DNA from: Saccharopolyspora kobensis
Lineage (GTDB): Bacteria; Actinomycetota; Actinomycetes; Mycobacteriales; Pseudonocardiaceae
Length of the DNA stretch: 64,000 nucleotides
Reading direction: 5' to 3'
Assembly: GCF_900108315.1 (NCBI RefSeq)
Contig: NZ_FNVB01000006.1
Coordinates: 82,180 to 146,179, forward strand
Part shown: positions 43,952-51,515 of the stretch, piece by piece
Layout: every line of letters begins with the position of its first letter
Position numbering within the stretch: the first letter of the stretch is position 1
Made by a program: the position numbers and the translations under genes
Notes under the pieces: model-generated
Databases searched by the model: none
The model's input: the letters and a program-made list of their open reading frames with translations, nothing else
Told to the model about the DNA's origin: nothing

Positions 43952-44398
43952 TCAGGCTCCCGTGGTCGAGCCGGGGCGGACGATCATGAGGACCACGACG
44001 ATCGCCCAGAGCACGTTGAAGACACCGGTGATCATGGCCAGCCGGCCCACCGCGCCGAGCATCTCGCGCGGCTCGTCGAGCAGCCGGCGCTGGGCGGGCA
44101 GGATCACCAGGGCGAGGATCGCGGCGGCGACGGCGGTGAGCGCGATCGACACCAGCAGCCAGGCGTCGGTCAGCACGCCGAGCTGGGCGCCGGTGGCGAC
44201 GCCGAACACCGGGACGGCGATCCCGAACACCGCGTAGCCGCGGCAGATCCGGTGCAGCACCGCGGCGATCGCGGCGGAACGCTCCTGGTCGTCGACGGCT
44301 TGGCGGGCGAAGCGGGGGAACATCGAGGCGGCGACGGCGATCGGCCCGACCGCCAGGATCGCCGCGATCACGTGCATCGACAGCAGCAGCTTGGTCAC
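43952..44398 (-). CDS. Hypothetical four-helix membrane protein
   Basis: 148 residues with four membrane helices. The start VTKLLLSMHVIAAILAVG has a histidine in the first helix, and a second histidine sits in VLHRICRGY, a pattern seen in DUF2269-like and heme-binding-like membrane proteins, but I cannot assign it firmly. The GTG at 44398 has GAGGGG upstream. It is divergent from the PadR gene, with a 23-bp palindrome 18 bp before its start, so it and the DUF3817-like gene are likely PadR targets. Confidence 0.7.
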   Translation of the reverse strand: MTKLLLSMHVIAAILAVGPIAVAASMFPRFARQAVDDQERSAAIAAVLHRICRGYAVFGIAVPVFGVATGAQLGVLTDAWLLVSIALTAVAAAILALVILPAQRRLLDEPREMLGAVGRLAMITGVFNVLWAIVVVLMIVRPGSTTGA

Positions 44399-44416
44399 GC
44401 TGGCCCCTCTCGGCTC

Positions 44417-44439
44417 TATATGTTGCCTGCCAACATATA
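44417..44439. promoter_or_regulatory. PadR operator palindrome
   Basis: TATATGTTG-N5-CAACATATA is a perfect 9-bp inverted repeat. It contains the ATGT...ACAT core typical of PadR sites and lies between the divergent membrane operon and the PadR gene. Confidence 0.8.
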
Positions 44440-44473
44440 CGCAGCCGATGGTCGATGTGTAGGCTCTCGACTT

Positions 44474-44803
44474 ATGAGGGCTGATGCGGTGCGAGGGCAC
44501 CTGGACGGGCTGCTGCTCGCGGTGCTCGAATCCGGCCCGCTGCACGGCTACGCGATCATCACCGCTGTGCAGCGCCGCAGCGGCGGTGCGCTGGCGCTGC
44601 GCACGGGCACGATCTACCCGGCGCTGAACCGGCTGGAGCGCCTCGGGTTCCTGCGCAGCACCTGGCAGTCCATCGGCGAGCGACGACGGCGCTGCTACGA
44701 GCTCACCGACTCCGGTCGCCGCGGTCTGGACACCGAGCGCAGCGCGTGGGACGAGTTCACCAGCGCGATCGGTTCGGTGCTCAACCCCGGGCGCGCCATA
44801 TGA
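44474..44803 (+). CDS. PadR family transcriptional regulator
   Basis: 109 residues, the compact PadR form. The winged helix reads LDGLLLAVLESGPLHGYAIITAVQRRSGGALALRTGTIYPALNRLERLGFL across its three helices and wing start, followed by RRRRCYELTDSGRRGL. It probably represses itself and the divergent membrane operon through the TATATGTTG palindrome. Its stop overlaps the start of the next gene (ATGA at 44800-44803). The ligand or stress is unknown. Confidence 0.92.
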   Translation: MRADAVRGHLDGLLLAVLESGPLHGYAIITAVQRRSGGALALRTGTIYPALNRLERLGFLRSTWQSIGERRRRCYELTDSGRRGLDTERSAWDEFTSAIGSVLNPGRAI

Positions 44804-45441
44804 GCGATCCCGTCGAGCACTACGTCGCAGACCTCGCAGCAACGCTTCGCGGACCGGCCCGGGCCAAGGCCCGGATGGTCGACGAGATCCGCGACGGCCT
44901 CGCCGAGACCATCGCCGCCCACTCCGACCACGGCCTGCCGCACGAGCAGGCCGTCGAGCGCGCGCTGCGCGAGTTCGGCACCGTCGAGGAGCTCGTGCCC
45001 AGCTGCCAGCAGGAACTGACCATCGCGCAGACCCGGCTCACCGCGGCCAAGCTCGTCATCGTGGTCGGATTCCTGATCGCCTGCGGCCACGTGGTCTGGA
45101 CGGTCGGCGGCTGGCAGCTCCCGGCAGCGGCGCAGATCATGATCGGCATCGCGGCGACGGCGGCCACGCTCGCCGCGGCGGCCTTCGCCGCGACCGGGTT
45201 CCTCACCCGCTGGGTTCCGGCGCCGGAAGGCCTGCCGACCCTGGTGGGCTGGGCGAGCAGCACGGCCAGCGTCGCGATGCCGTTCGCGGCGCTCGCGCTG
45301 GCCACGACCTCACCGCTGGACAGCACGTGGCCGTCGATCGCGCTCACGGCGGTGGTCGCGGTCGGATCGCACGTGGTGCTGGCGGCATCGGCCCGCACCT
45401 GCCGCGAATGCGCCCGGCTCCCGGTCGAAGAACCCAGCTGA
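44800..45441 (+). CDS. HAAS/permease-prefix domain membrane protein (PadR partner)
   Basis: 213 residues. The first 75 residues form the helical HAAS-type domain (VEHYVADLAATLRGPARAKARMVDEIRDGLAETI, then EQAVERALREFGTVEELVPSCQQELT) that commonly accompanies PadR genes. The rest holds four membrane helices and ends in a cysteine pair region (RTCRECARL). It starts inside the PadR stop codon. In other bacteria such proteins act as membrane-bound partners or co-sensors of PadR; here that is inferred from gene order. Confidence 0.82.
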   Translation: MSDPVEHYVADLAATLRGPARAKARMVDEIRDGLAETIAAHSDHGLPHEQAVERALREFGTVEELVPSCQQELTIAQTRLTAAKLVIVVGFLIACGHVVWTVGGWQLPAAAQIMIGIAATAATLAAAAFAATGFLTRWVPAPEGLPTLVGWASSTASVAMPFAALALATTSPLDSTWPSIALTAVVAVGSHVVLAASARTCRECARLPVEEPS

Positions 45442-45521
45442 TCGATCACGGCGGACTGCGGATCGGGTTTCGCGCGAATCGCCACAGCTCACCCACCTGA
45501 CCGGGTGCGACCGGCGATGGC

Positions 45522-46472
45522 TCAGAGCGCAGCGCTGGTCGCGGCCTTGGTGCAGCGGCGGGCCAGGCGGGCGAAGGCTTCTTTGAGCTCTGGTGGGCCG
45601 ATCACCTCGATGTCCGCGTCGAATCTGGTGATGGTGGCCGCCAGGCCTGGCCAGGACCAGGAACCCAGGACGAGGCGGCAGCGGTTCGGGCCGAGCTCCT
45701 CCACCACCCCGTCCCTGGTGAAGCGGGAGACCGCGGCCGCCGGGAGGTCGAGGATCACTTCGCCGCGACAGGGCCAGGTTCCGGTGCCGTCGGCTCCTTT
45801 GAAGCGGTTGATGACGAATGCCGCGACGTCTCCGCCGGGCACTTCTCGCGGCGTGAAGCGGGGGCCGGTCGGGATGCGCGGGGTGATCCGGTCCGCGCGG
45901 AAGGTGCGCCAGTCGTCGCGTTCGAGGTCCCAGGCGACGAGGTACCAGCGCCTGGCCCAGGTGACGAGGTGGTGGGGTTCCACCCGGCGCGGCTCTCCCG
46001 AGGCGTAGTCGAAGCGCAGGATCTCGCGGGCGCGGACGGCGGCTCCGAGCGCGAGCAGGACGTTGCTGTCGACCTGCGGGATCGAGCTGGGAACGGCCGT
46101 CACCTGGAGCGCGTCGATGCGGGTGCGAAGGCGCGCGGGCATGACCTGCCGGACGGTGTTCAGCGCGCGCACGGCGGCTTCGTCGATGCCGGCTCCGCTG
46201 GTGGTGGCGATCTGGAGCGCGATGGCCAGCGCCACGGCCTGCTCGTCGTCGAACAGCAGCGGCGGCAGCTCGGCGCCGGGTTCGAGCCGGTACCCGCCGT
46301 CGGGGCCCTTGGCGGCCGCGATGGGGTAGCCGAGTTCGCGCAGCCGGTCGACATCGCGGCGCACGGTGCGCTGGCTGACCTCCAGCCGCTCGGCCAGCAC
46401 CGCGCCCGGCCAGTCCCGGCGGGCTTGGAGCAGCGAGAGCAACGCGAGCAGTCGCGCCGATGTCTTCGGCAT
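45522..46472 (-). CDS. WYL-domain helix-turn-helix regulator (YafY-like)
   Basis: 316 residues. The N-terminal HTH_11 domain reads SARLLALLSLLQARRDWPGAVLAERLEVSQRTVRRDVDRL over two helices. The WYL domain contains ALGAAVRAREILRFDYASG and the signature RRWYLVAWDLERDDWRTFRADRI, followed by the WCX C-terminal domain. WYL domains bind nucleic acid or small ligands and are common in regulators of DNA-damage or defence genes. The ATG at 46472 matches the usual M-x3-SAR start; ATG 46481 and GTG 46502 are possible. It is divergent from a DinB-family gene with a palindrome between them. Confidence 0.9.
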   Translation of the reverse strand: MPKTSARLLALLSLLQARRDWPGAVLAERLEVSQRTVRRDVDRLRELGYPIAAAKGPDGGYRLEPGAELPPLLFDDEQAVALAIALQIATTSGAGIDEAAVRALNTVRQVMPARLRTRIDALQVTAVPSSIPQVDSNVLLALGAAVRAREILRFDYASGEPRRVEPHHLVTWARRWYLVAWDLERDDWRTFRADRITPRIPTGPRFTPREVPGGDVAAFVINRFKGADGTGTWPCRGEVILDLPAAAVSRFTRDGVVEELGPNRCRLVLGSWSWPGLAATITRFDADIEVIGPPELKEAFARLARRCTKAATSAAL

Positions 46473-46491
46473 GTCTTCCATACTGCCCGTA

Positions 46492-46516
46492 GAAGAGGAC
46501 ACACCCTGTCCTCTTC
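46492..46516. promoter_or_regulatory. Perfect palindromic operator for the WYL regulator
   Basis: GAAGAGGACA-N5-TGTCCTCTTC is a perfect 10-bp inverted repeat, 19 bp before both the WYL ATG (46472) and the DinB-family ATG (46535). That symmetry suggests control of both genes. Confidence 0.75.
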
Positions 46517-46534
46517 GCCTGAAATGGTCGTGCC

Positions 46535-47089
46535 ATGAACAACCTCGACGCCGAGCGCACCGCGCTGGTCACCATGCTCACCACCGTCCGATCCACCCTG
46601 ACCGACACCGTTCGCGGGCTCAGCGATGACCAGCTCGGCGAGCGGCCGACGGTCAGCGAGCTGTGCCTGGGCGGTGTCATCAAGCACGTCGCAGCCGTGG
46701 AGGAGATGTGGCTGCGCTTCGCCGTCGAAGGCCCGTCCGCGATGAGCTACGCGCTGCCCGACGGTGTGACCTGGGCGGACATCGCCGCCGGCACCGCGCG
46801 CGAGTTCCCGCAGTGGATGATCGACCACCAGAACAACTTCAAGATGCTGCCCGGCGACACGCTGGCCTCGATCGTCGAGCGCTACGAGAAGGTCGCCGCT
46901 CGCAGCGAGGAGATCATCGCCGACATCGACTTGTCGACGTCGCACCCGCTGCCGGAAGCGCCGTGGCACGAGCCCGGTGCGGCGTGGAGCGTGCGCCAGG
47001 TGCTGTTGCACGTCATCGTCGAAACCGCCCAGCACGCCGGGCACGCCGACATCCTGCGCGAGACGATCGACGGCCGCAAGGCGTTCTGA
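46535..47089 (+). CDS. DinB/DUF664 family protein
   Basis: 184 residues with the DinB-like four-helix bundle. The three metal-binding histidines are probably in GGVIKHVAAVEEMW, VRQVLLHVIVETAQHAGHADILRE (two of them), the usual places. Relatives include mycothiol- and bacillithiol-dependent enzymes such as maleylpyruvate isomerase, so a thiol-transfer detoxification role is plausible. The ATG at 46535 lies 18 bp after the palindrome with no ribosome site, suggesting a leaderless message. It is followed after 17 bp by the AlkZ-like gene. Confidence 0.9.
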   Translation: MNNLDAERTALVTMLTTVRSTLTDTVRGLSDDQLGERPTVSELCLGGVIKHVAAVEEMWLRFAVEGPSAMSYALPDGVTWADIAAGTAREFPQWMIDHQNNFKMLPGDTLASIVERYEKVAARSEEIIADIDLSTSHPLPEAPWHEPGAAWSVRQVLLHVIVETAQHAGHADILRETIDGRKAF

Positions 47090-47106
47090 ACGGGAGAAAC
47101 CGCTCC

Positions 47107-48198
47107 ATGACAGTCCTCGACGCCCGCGCGCTCAACCGCGCGACGCTCGCCCGGCAGCTGCTGCTCGACCACTCCGATGCGACGGCGATCGACGCGGTTT
47201 CGCACTTGTGCGGCCTGCAAGCGCAGGAACCGCAGGAGCCGTTCGTCGGACTCTGGTCGCGGCTGCGCGCGTTCGACCCGGCACAGCTCTCGGAGCTGCT
47301 GGTCGAGCGGCGCGTGGTGCGGCTGCACCTGATGCGGCGCACCGTTCACCTCGTCACCGCCGACGACGCCGTGGCCTGGCGGGCCCGCCACGATGCCATG
47401 CTGCGCCAACGGGTTCTCGGCGTTTACCGCGACGATCTGGCCGGGATCGACCTGGCGGAACTCACCGCCGCGGGCCTCGAGGTCATGGCCGACGGCGAGC
47501 CGCGTTCGATGCCGGAGATCGCGCGCGAACTCGCCGACCGCTGGCCGGATGCGGGAACGCGGGCGTTGGGCGAGATGCTGTTCGCCGCCCTCATCCCGGT
47601 GGTGCAGCTGCCACCGCGAGGGCTGTGGCGGCAGAAGGGCGGAGTCCGCAACGCGCTGCTGTCTTCCTGGCTGGGCCGCGAAATCGACCCGCCGTCCGCG
47701 AACGGTGCCGACCCGGTCGGTGAGGAGCTGGTGCGGCGCTACCTCGCGGCGTTCGGGCCCGCGACCTCCACCGACCTGCGCACTTGGTGCGGCTTGGCCG
47801 GACTGCCGCGCGCGGTGGCCGCGATCCGGGAGGAGCTCGTCTCCTTCCGCGACGAGCGGGGCCGAGAACTGCTGGATCTCCCCGACGCCCCGCGCCCCGA
47901 TCCTGGCACTCCCGCGCCGGTGCGGTTCCTGCCCGCGTTCGACAACGCGATCCTCGGCTACCACGACCGGAGCCGGATCATCGACGACGAGCACCGCGGC
48001 CTGTCGGTCGCCGGTGAACGCGTCGTCCTGGTCGACGGCAGGGTCGCCGCGACCTGGACCGTCGACGACGGGACAGTGCAGGTCAGCCCGCTGCGCGCGC
48101 TTTCCCGGACCGATCGCACCGAAGTCGTCGACCAAGGCCGGGAACTCGCGGCCTTCCTCTCCGACGGCGAGAGCGACCGCGTCACCATCGCGGCGTAA
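47107..48198 (+). CDS. AlkZ-like winged-helix DNA glycosylase family protein
   Basis: 363 residues of the HTH_42 (winged helix DNA-binding) family, to which the interstrand-crosslink glycosylase AlkZ of Streptomyces and YcaQ of E. coli belong. The catalytic-type Q-x-Q motif is present as GLQAQ at Q38/Q40, followed by the R-rich RRVVRLHLMRRTVHLV and later LPAFDNAILGYHDRSRII, which is typical of the C-terminal domain. It may repair bulky or crosslinked N-alkyl lesions, or be a non-repair paralogue. It lies 17 bp after the DinB-family gene under the same WYL-controlled promoter. Confidence 0.85.
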   Translation: MTVLDARALNRATLARQLLLDHSDATAIDAVSHLCGLQAQEPQEPFVGLWSRLRAFDPAQLSELLVERRVVRLHLMRRTVHLVTADDAVAWRARHDAMLRQRVLGVYRDDLAGIDLAELTAAGLEVMADGEPRSMPEIARELADRWPDAGTRALGEMLFAALIPVVQLPPRGLWRQKGGVRNALLSSWLGREIDPPSANGADPVGEELVRRYLAAFGPATSTDLRTWCGLAGLPRAVAAIREELVSFRDERGRELLDLPDAPRPDPGTPAPVRFLPAFDNAILGYHDRSRIIDDEHRGLSVAGERVVLVDGRVAATWTVDDGTVQVSPLRALSRTDRTEVVDQGRELAAFLSDGESDRVTIAA

Positions 48199-48237
48199 GG
48201 GCGATCAGTCCAGGAAAGCTTGGGTCCGTTGCGGGGT

Positions 48238-48278
48238 GGCCGGTCGGTGCACGGGGAGGGGAGGTGCACCGACCGGCC
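48238..48278. terminator. Long hairpin terminator
   Basis: A perfect 15-bp stem, GGCCGGTCGGTGCAC with its complement (48238-48252 with 48264-48278), encloses an 11-nt purine loop. It lies between the convergent AlkZ-like gene and the small-gene operon. Confidence 0.85.
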
Positions 48279-48283
48279 GGGGC

Positions 48284-48322
48284 GGGCCGATGCCATCGGT
48301 CGGGGGCAATCGGCATCGGCCC
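48284..48322. terminator. Second hairpin of the convergent gap
   Basis: GGGCCGATGCC (48284-48294) pairs with its complement at 48312-48322 around a 17-nt loop. It lies 5 bp before the stop codon of the minus-strand small membrane gene and probably serves that operon. Confidence 0.65.
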
Positions 48323-48327
48323 GGGCT

Positions 48328-48597
48328 TCAGAGGCCTTGGAGGAGCTGGTGGATCCGGCGTTGGACCTCGATCGATGGGCCTGGTTCCGGGCTTGGTGGA
48401 GCTGGTTCGCGGAGGCGGTGGCGGCCGGTTCGCTCGCGTTGTCGCCGCTCGGCTTCGGCTTCTTCGATGAGTTGCCACACCGTCAGCGCGCCTTCACCGC
48501 CACCGGCGTGCTGCGGGCGGTAGGTGCACCAGGTCAAGGTGATCAGGATCAGGGCTGTCGTGGAGACGGCAGCGAGATACGGGAGGGCGCTGAGCAT
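48328..48597 (-). CDS. Small single-span membrane protein
   Basis: 89 residues. One membrane helix lies at about 5-24 (LPYLAAVSTTALILITLTWC) and is followed by a charged, helical cytoplasmic tail (LTVWQLIEEAEAERRQRER) and a proline-rich linker. No family recognised. The ATG at 48597 has GGAAGGA upstream, and the gene starts 49 nt inside the preceding small gene in another frame, so it belongs to the same overlapping operon. Confidence 0.65.
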   Translation of the reverse strand: MLSALPYLAAVSTTALILITLTWCTYRPQHAGGGEGALTVWQLIEEAEAERRQRERTGRHRLREPAPPSPEPGPSIEVQRRIHQLLQGL

Positions 48598-48776
48598 TCT
48601 GTTCCTTCCGAGAGGGCTTTTTCCTTCAGCAGCACGGCGAGTTCGTCCAGCGCGTCGGCGGTGTCGGTGAGTTCTCCGGCGTCGAACCGGCCGCCGACGA
48701 TGCGGTAGGCCAGGTCGTCGAGCAGCCACTGCGCCCGCCGGAGCAGCACGGCAAGCGCGACCGCTTCTGCGCTCAT
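48549..48776 (-). CDS. Small helical protein of unknown function
   Basis: 75 residues, predicted almost entirely helical, with a leucine- and acid-rich core (LAVLLRRAQWLLDDLAYRIVGGRFDAGELTDTADALDELAVLL in two helices). No family I can name. The ATG at 48776 overlaps the stop codon of the zinc-finger gene (ATGA), and its end overlaps the start of the next small gene. Such helical partners are common beside actinomycete DUF397-type regulatory sets, so a regulatory role is possible. Confidence 0.6.
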   Translation of the reverse strand: MSAEAVALAVLLRRAQWLLDDLAYRIVGGRFDAGELTDTADALDELAVLLKEKALSEGTECSAPSRISLPSPRQP

Positions 48777-49015
48777 GGCAAGGCTTTTCGAGTGGTGGCG
48801 GACCTCGGAGCGGGTGCCGAGCCGGTGATCCGGTGCGCCTCGGCGTTGCATGCGCTGCAGGTGGACCACAGCCACCCGAACTCGGAGTTGTCCGCCAGCA
48901 ACTCCTTCCCGCACAACGTGGTCACCTCCATCCCGGTCGGATAACCACCGCCAGGCCGGGAATCCGGACTCGCGTGCCGCTCACCTTCCCCAGGAACCCA
49001 GTGGAACGGATGCAT
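48773..49015 (-). CDS. Small zinc-finger-like protein
   Basis: 80 residues, of a type often seen in Pseudonocardiaceae: it opens with MHPFHWVPGEGERHA, then GYPTGMEVTTLCGKELLADNSE, and closes the finger with WLWSTCSACNAEAH. The cysteine set LCG/TCSAC with the histidines could bind one zinc ion. The ATG at 49015 has GAGGCGG upstream. It is the first gene of the three-gene overlapping minus-strand set and is divergent from the XRE/DUF5753 regulator at 49138, its probable controller. Confidence 0.75.
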   Translation of the reverse strand: MHPFHWVPGEGERHASPDSRPGGGYPTGMEVTTLCGKELLADNSEFGWLWSTCSACNAEAHRITGSAPAPRSATTRKALP

Positions 49016-49085
49016 CGATGCCGCCTCTCTGGCTCGAAGCCGAACTTCCTCGGTGTCTGTAGCCAGAGTGCCCGTCTAGTAGACA

Positions 49086-49107
49086 CCTGATCAATTACAC
49101 GATCAGG
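49086..49107. promoter_or_regulatory. Palindrome and TGTCT/AGACA repeats upstream of XRE gene
   Basis: CCTGATC-N8-GATCAGG is a perfect 7-bp inverted repeat at 49086-49107. It is flanked by several TGTCT/AGACA half-sites: GGTGTCT at 49052, AGACACC at 49081, GTGTCT at 49140 and AGACAC at 49155. Candidate operator array for the divergent small-gene operon and the XRE regulator. Confidence 0.55.
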
Positions 49108-49137
49108 CGAAGTGCCTGGTAAGCCGAGCTGCCTACG

Positions 49138-50004
49138 ATGTGTCTCGTGCCTGTAGACACCAATGGCGTGACACCACGCGCTCGCGCGCTTGCCGCTGCA
49201 ATCCGCTCTGTACGGGAGCAATCCGGCATCAGCGGACGCGAGTTGAGCAGACGACTTGGCCTGAGCCATGGAACGGTGTCGCACTGGGAAACCGGGCGTC
49301 GGGTCCCAACGCCGGAAGACGTGGCCTCACTGCTGACCGCTGCCGGAGTCACCGGCAAGGAGAAGCAGCGATTGATCGAGCTAGCGCGGCACGCCAGTGA
49401 ACCGAACTGGCTTACCGTTGGCATGCCAGGGATTCCGCACCAGCTCGCTGGCGCTGTGGAGTGCGAGCGGTCAGCGTCATCGATCGTTGAGTGGGCACCG
49501 TTGGGACTTCCTGGGCTACTGCAAACGCCCGACTATGCAAGGACTATTTCTGTAGCTGCAGGGATTTCACCGCAGGACGTTGAACAACGCGTGACTCTGC
49601 GCATAGCGCGCCGAGAAGTAATCACACGCAGAGATCCTGTCACGTTCACCGCACTGATCGGCGAAGACGCTCTTCGCGATCAGATCGGATCTCCTGAAAC
49701 CATGACCGAGCAGCTCAACTACCTGCTTGAACTTGGCGCCCGCGACAACATCACCCTGTACGTGGTGCCACCCAGGATCGGTTGGCATCCTGGACTTAGC
49801 GGGCCCTTCGTTCTCTACGAGTTTCCAGACGCTCCGTCGGTGGTCCACTTCGAGCATTACAGCTCCGGAGCGTTCGTCCCTGACATTGATGACGTACAGG
49901 CGTACAGAGAAGCTGTGGATAGCATCCGCAAGGTTTCTCTAAGCCCAGCTGCAACAGCAAAGCGCATCATGAAGATCATCGACGAGACGGAGCACACACG
50001 ATGA
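49138..50004 (+). CDS. XRE helix-turn-helix regulator with DUF5753 domain
   Basis: 288 residues (285 if GTG 49147 is used). The N-terminal XRE fold is at 13-70 (ALAAAIRSVREQSGISGRELSRRLGLSHGTVSHWETGRRVP split over its helices). The DUF5753 sensor domain begins near IVEWAPLGLPGLLQTPDYART and includes TLYVVPPRIGWHPGLSGPFVLYEF. This regulator type is characteristic of filamentous actinomycetes and works with small DUF397 proteins, as in the BldB/WhiJ-like developmental sets. GC content and codon use are visibly lower than in neighbours (many A/T third positions), which suggests more recent acquisition. Its stop overlaps the DUF397 start. Confidence 0.93.
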   Translation: MCLVPVDTNGVTPRARALAAAIRSVREQSGISGRELSRRLGLSHGTVSHWETGRRVPTPEDVASLLTAAGVTGKEKQRLIELARHASEPNWLTVGMPGIPHQLAGAVECERSASSIVEWAPLGLPGLLQTPDYARTISVAAGISPQDVEQRVTLRIARREVITRRDPVTFTALIGEDALRDQIGSPETMTEQLNYLLELGARDNITLYVVPPRIGWHPGLSGPFVLYEFPDAPSVVHFEHYSSGAFVPDIDDVQAYREAVDSIRKVSLSPAATAKRIMKIIDETEHTR

Positions 50005-50189
50005 ACTCCTTTTCCTGGCGAAAGTCCAGCTACAGCCAGCCGAACGGCAACTGCGTTGAGGTTGGGTCGTTATCCGGTGGGGCTGCTGTTCGGGATACCA
50101 AGGACCGGGACGGCGGGTACTTCGTGACCACGCCCGCGCAGTGGTCGTCGTTCGTCTCCGCCATCAAGCACGGGCGCTTCGAGCGCTGA
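50001..50189 (+). CDS. DUF397 domain protein
   Basis: 62 residues: SWRKSSYSQPNGNCVEVG, then VRDTKDRDGGYFVTTPAQWSSFVSAIK, the complete DUF397 signature. DUF397 proteins are thought to be partners, often antagonists, of the adjacent XRE/DUF5753 regulator in actinomycete differentiation and antibiotic control. The ATG overlaps the regulator's stop codon by 4 nt (ATGA), so the two are made together. The third copy of the dispersed hairpin follows. Confidence 0.93.
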   Translation: MNSFSWRKSSYSQPNGNCVEVGSLSGGAAVRDTKDRDGGYFVTTPAQWSSFVSAIKHGRFER

Positions 50190-50203
50190 CGTCCCGTTTC
50201 AGG

Positions 50204-50249
50204 CCCGTGAGTGTTTTGGGGTGCTATGACGCCCCAAAACACTCACGGG
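50204..50249. repeat. Dispersed hairpin repeat, copy 3 (also terminator)
   Basis: A 20-bp stem with one G-U pair (50204-50223 with 50230-50249), arms CCCGTGAGTGTTTTGGGGTG and its complement, around the loop CTATGA, which is identical to the loop of copy 2. It lies between the DUF397 gene and the convergent sigma factor gene. Confidence 0.85.
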
Positions 50250-50303
50250 TTTGAAAGGCGCAGCCGGGGGCCTTCGCCGGGGGGCGCTCCCCGGCGGCCC
50301 GAA

Positions 50304-51515
50304 CTATCGCCTACCAAGGCGTTTCGCCTGGTCGGTGAGGTAGCGGCGTTCGGGTGCGCTGGTCGTGCGGCGGGCCGCTTCGCGGTACGTCTCCGCTGCC
50401 GCTTCGTCCTGGCCGAGCCGTTCGAGCAGGTGGGCGCGGGTGGCCAGGAGGCGGTGGTGGCGGGCCGTGCGCTTGTCCGATTCCAGGGTTTCCAGGAGTT
50501 CGAGCGCCGTTGCCGGGCCGTGGACTTCGGCGACCGCGACCGCTCGGTTGAGGGTGACCACCGGGTTCGGGCCGAACTGCTCCAGGATATCGTACAGGGC
50601 CAGGATCTGCGGCCAGTCCGTGCTCGCCGCGTCCGCCGCTTCGTCGTGCACCGCCGCGATCGCTGCTTGCAGCTGGTACGGGCCCGGTCGGCCGCGCGGG
50701 AGGGTCCGGCTGATCAGGTCGATTCCCTCGGCGATCAGCTCGTGGTTCCAGGCGGCGCGGTCCTGCTCCGCCAGGGGGATCAGTTCGCCGTGCGGGCCGG
50801 TCCGGGCCGGTCGGCGGGCGTCCGTCAGCAGCATCAGGGCCAGCAGACCTGCGGTTTCGGCGTCGTCGGGCACCAGGCGGTGCAGCATGCGGGTGAGGCG
50901 GATCGCTTCGGTGGACAGCTCCGGGGCCGTCAGGTCAGCACCGCCCGTGGCCGTGTAGCCCTCGTTGAAGATCAGGTACAGCACGTGCCGCACCTCGGCC
51001 AGCCGCTCCTCGCGTTGCTCCTCGGGCATCGCGAGCGCCAAGCCCCTGATGCTCTGCTTCGCACGGCTGATGCGCTGCGCCATCGTCGCTTCGGGCACCA
51101 GGAACGCGGCAGCGATCTGGGCCGTGGTCAGGCCGCCGACCGCGCGCAAGGTCAGCGCGATCTTGCTGGGCCCGGACAGAACCGGGTGGCAGCACAGGAA
51201 CAGCAGCGCCAGCGAATCGTCCTGGTCGGCTTCGGGTGTGGCATCGCTGACCAGCGCGGATTGCGGCGTGGCGAGGGCGTCCTCGCGGCGTCGTCGTGCT
51301 GTGTCGCTGCGGATCTGGTCGACGAGCTTGCGGGACGCCACGGTGACGAGCCAGCCGCGCGGGTTCTCCGGCACGCCCGCGTCCGGCCATTGGAGAGCGG
51401 CTGCGATCAGCGCCTCCTGCACGGCGTCCTCGCACAGGTCGAAGACGCCGTACCGGCGGACGAGCGCGGTGAGGACCTGCGGCGCCAGCTCGCGCAGCAG
51501 GTCCTCAACGCTCAC
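50304..51515 (-). CDS. ECF42-type RNA polymerase sigma factor with TPR-like tail
   Basis: 403 residues. Sigma region 2 (LVRRYGVFDLCEDAVQEALIAAALQWP, PRGWLVTVASRKLVDQIR) and region 4 (LRAVGGLTTAQIAAAFLVPEATMAQRISRAKQSIR) occupy the first 185 residues. The remaining 220 form the helical, TPR-like extension diagnostic of ECF42 (HLVLYLIFNEGYTA-like block, TLNRAVAVAEVHGPATAL, HHRLLATRAHLLERLG). The group has no anti-sigma factor; the tail is thought to control activity. It is always linked to YCII/DGPF genes, and here the GTG start overlaps the stop of such a gene by 4 nt. Confidence 0.95.
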   Translation of the reverse strand: MSVEDLLRELAPQVLTALVRRYGVFDLCEDAVQEALIAAALQWPDAGVPENPRGWLVTVASRKLVDQIRSDTARRRREDALATPQSALVSDATPEADQDDSLALLFLCCHPVLSGPSKIALTLRAVGGLTTAQIAAAFLVPEATMAQRISRAKQSIRGLALAMPEEQREERLAEVRHVLYLIFNEGYTATGGADLTAPELSTEAIRLTRMLHRLVPDDAETAGLLALMLLTDARRPARTGPHGELIPLAEQDRAAWNHELIAEGIDLISRTLPRGRPGPYQLQAAIAAVHDEAADAASTDWPQILALYDILEQFGPNPVVTLNRAVAVAEVHGPATALELLETLESDKRTARHHRLLATRAHLLERLGQDEAAAETYREAARRTTSAPERRYLTDQAKRLGRR

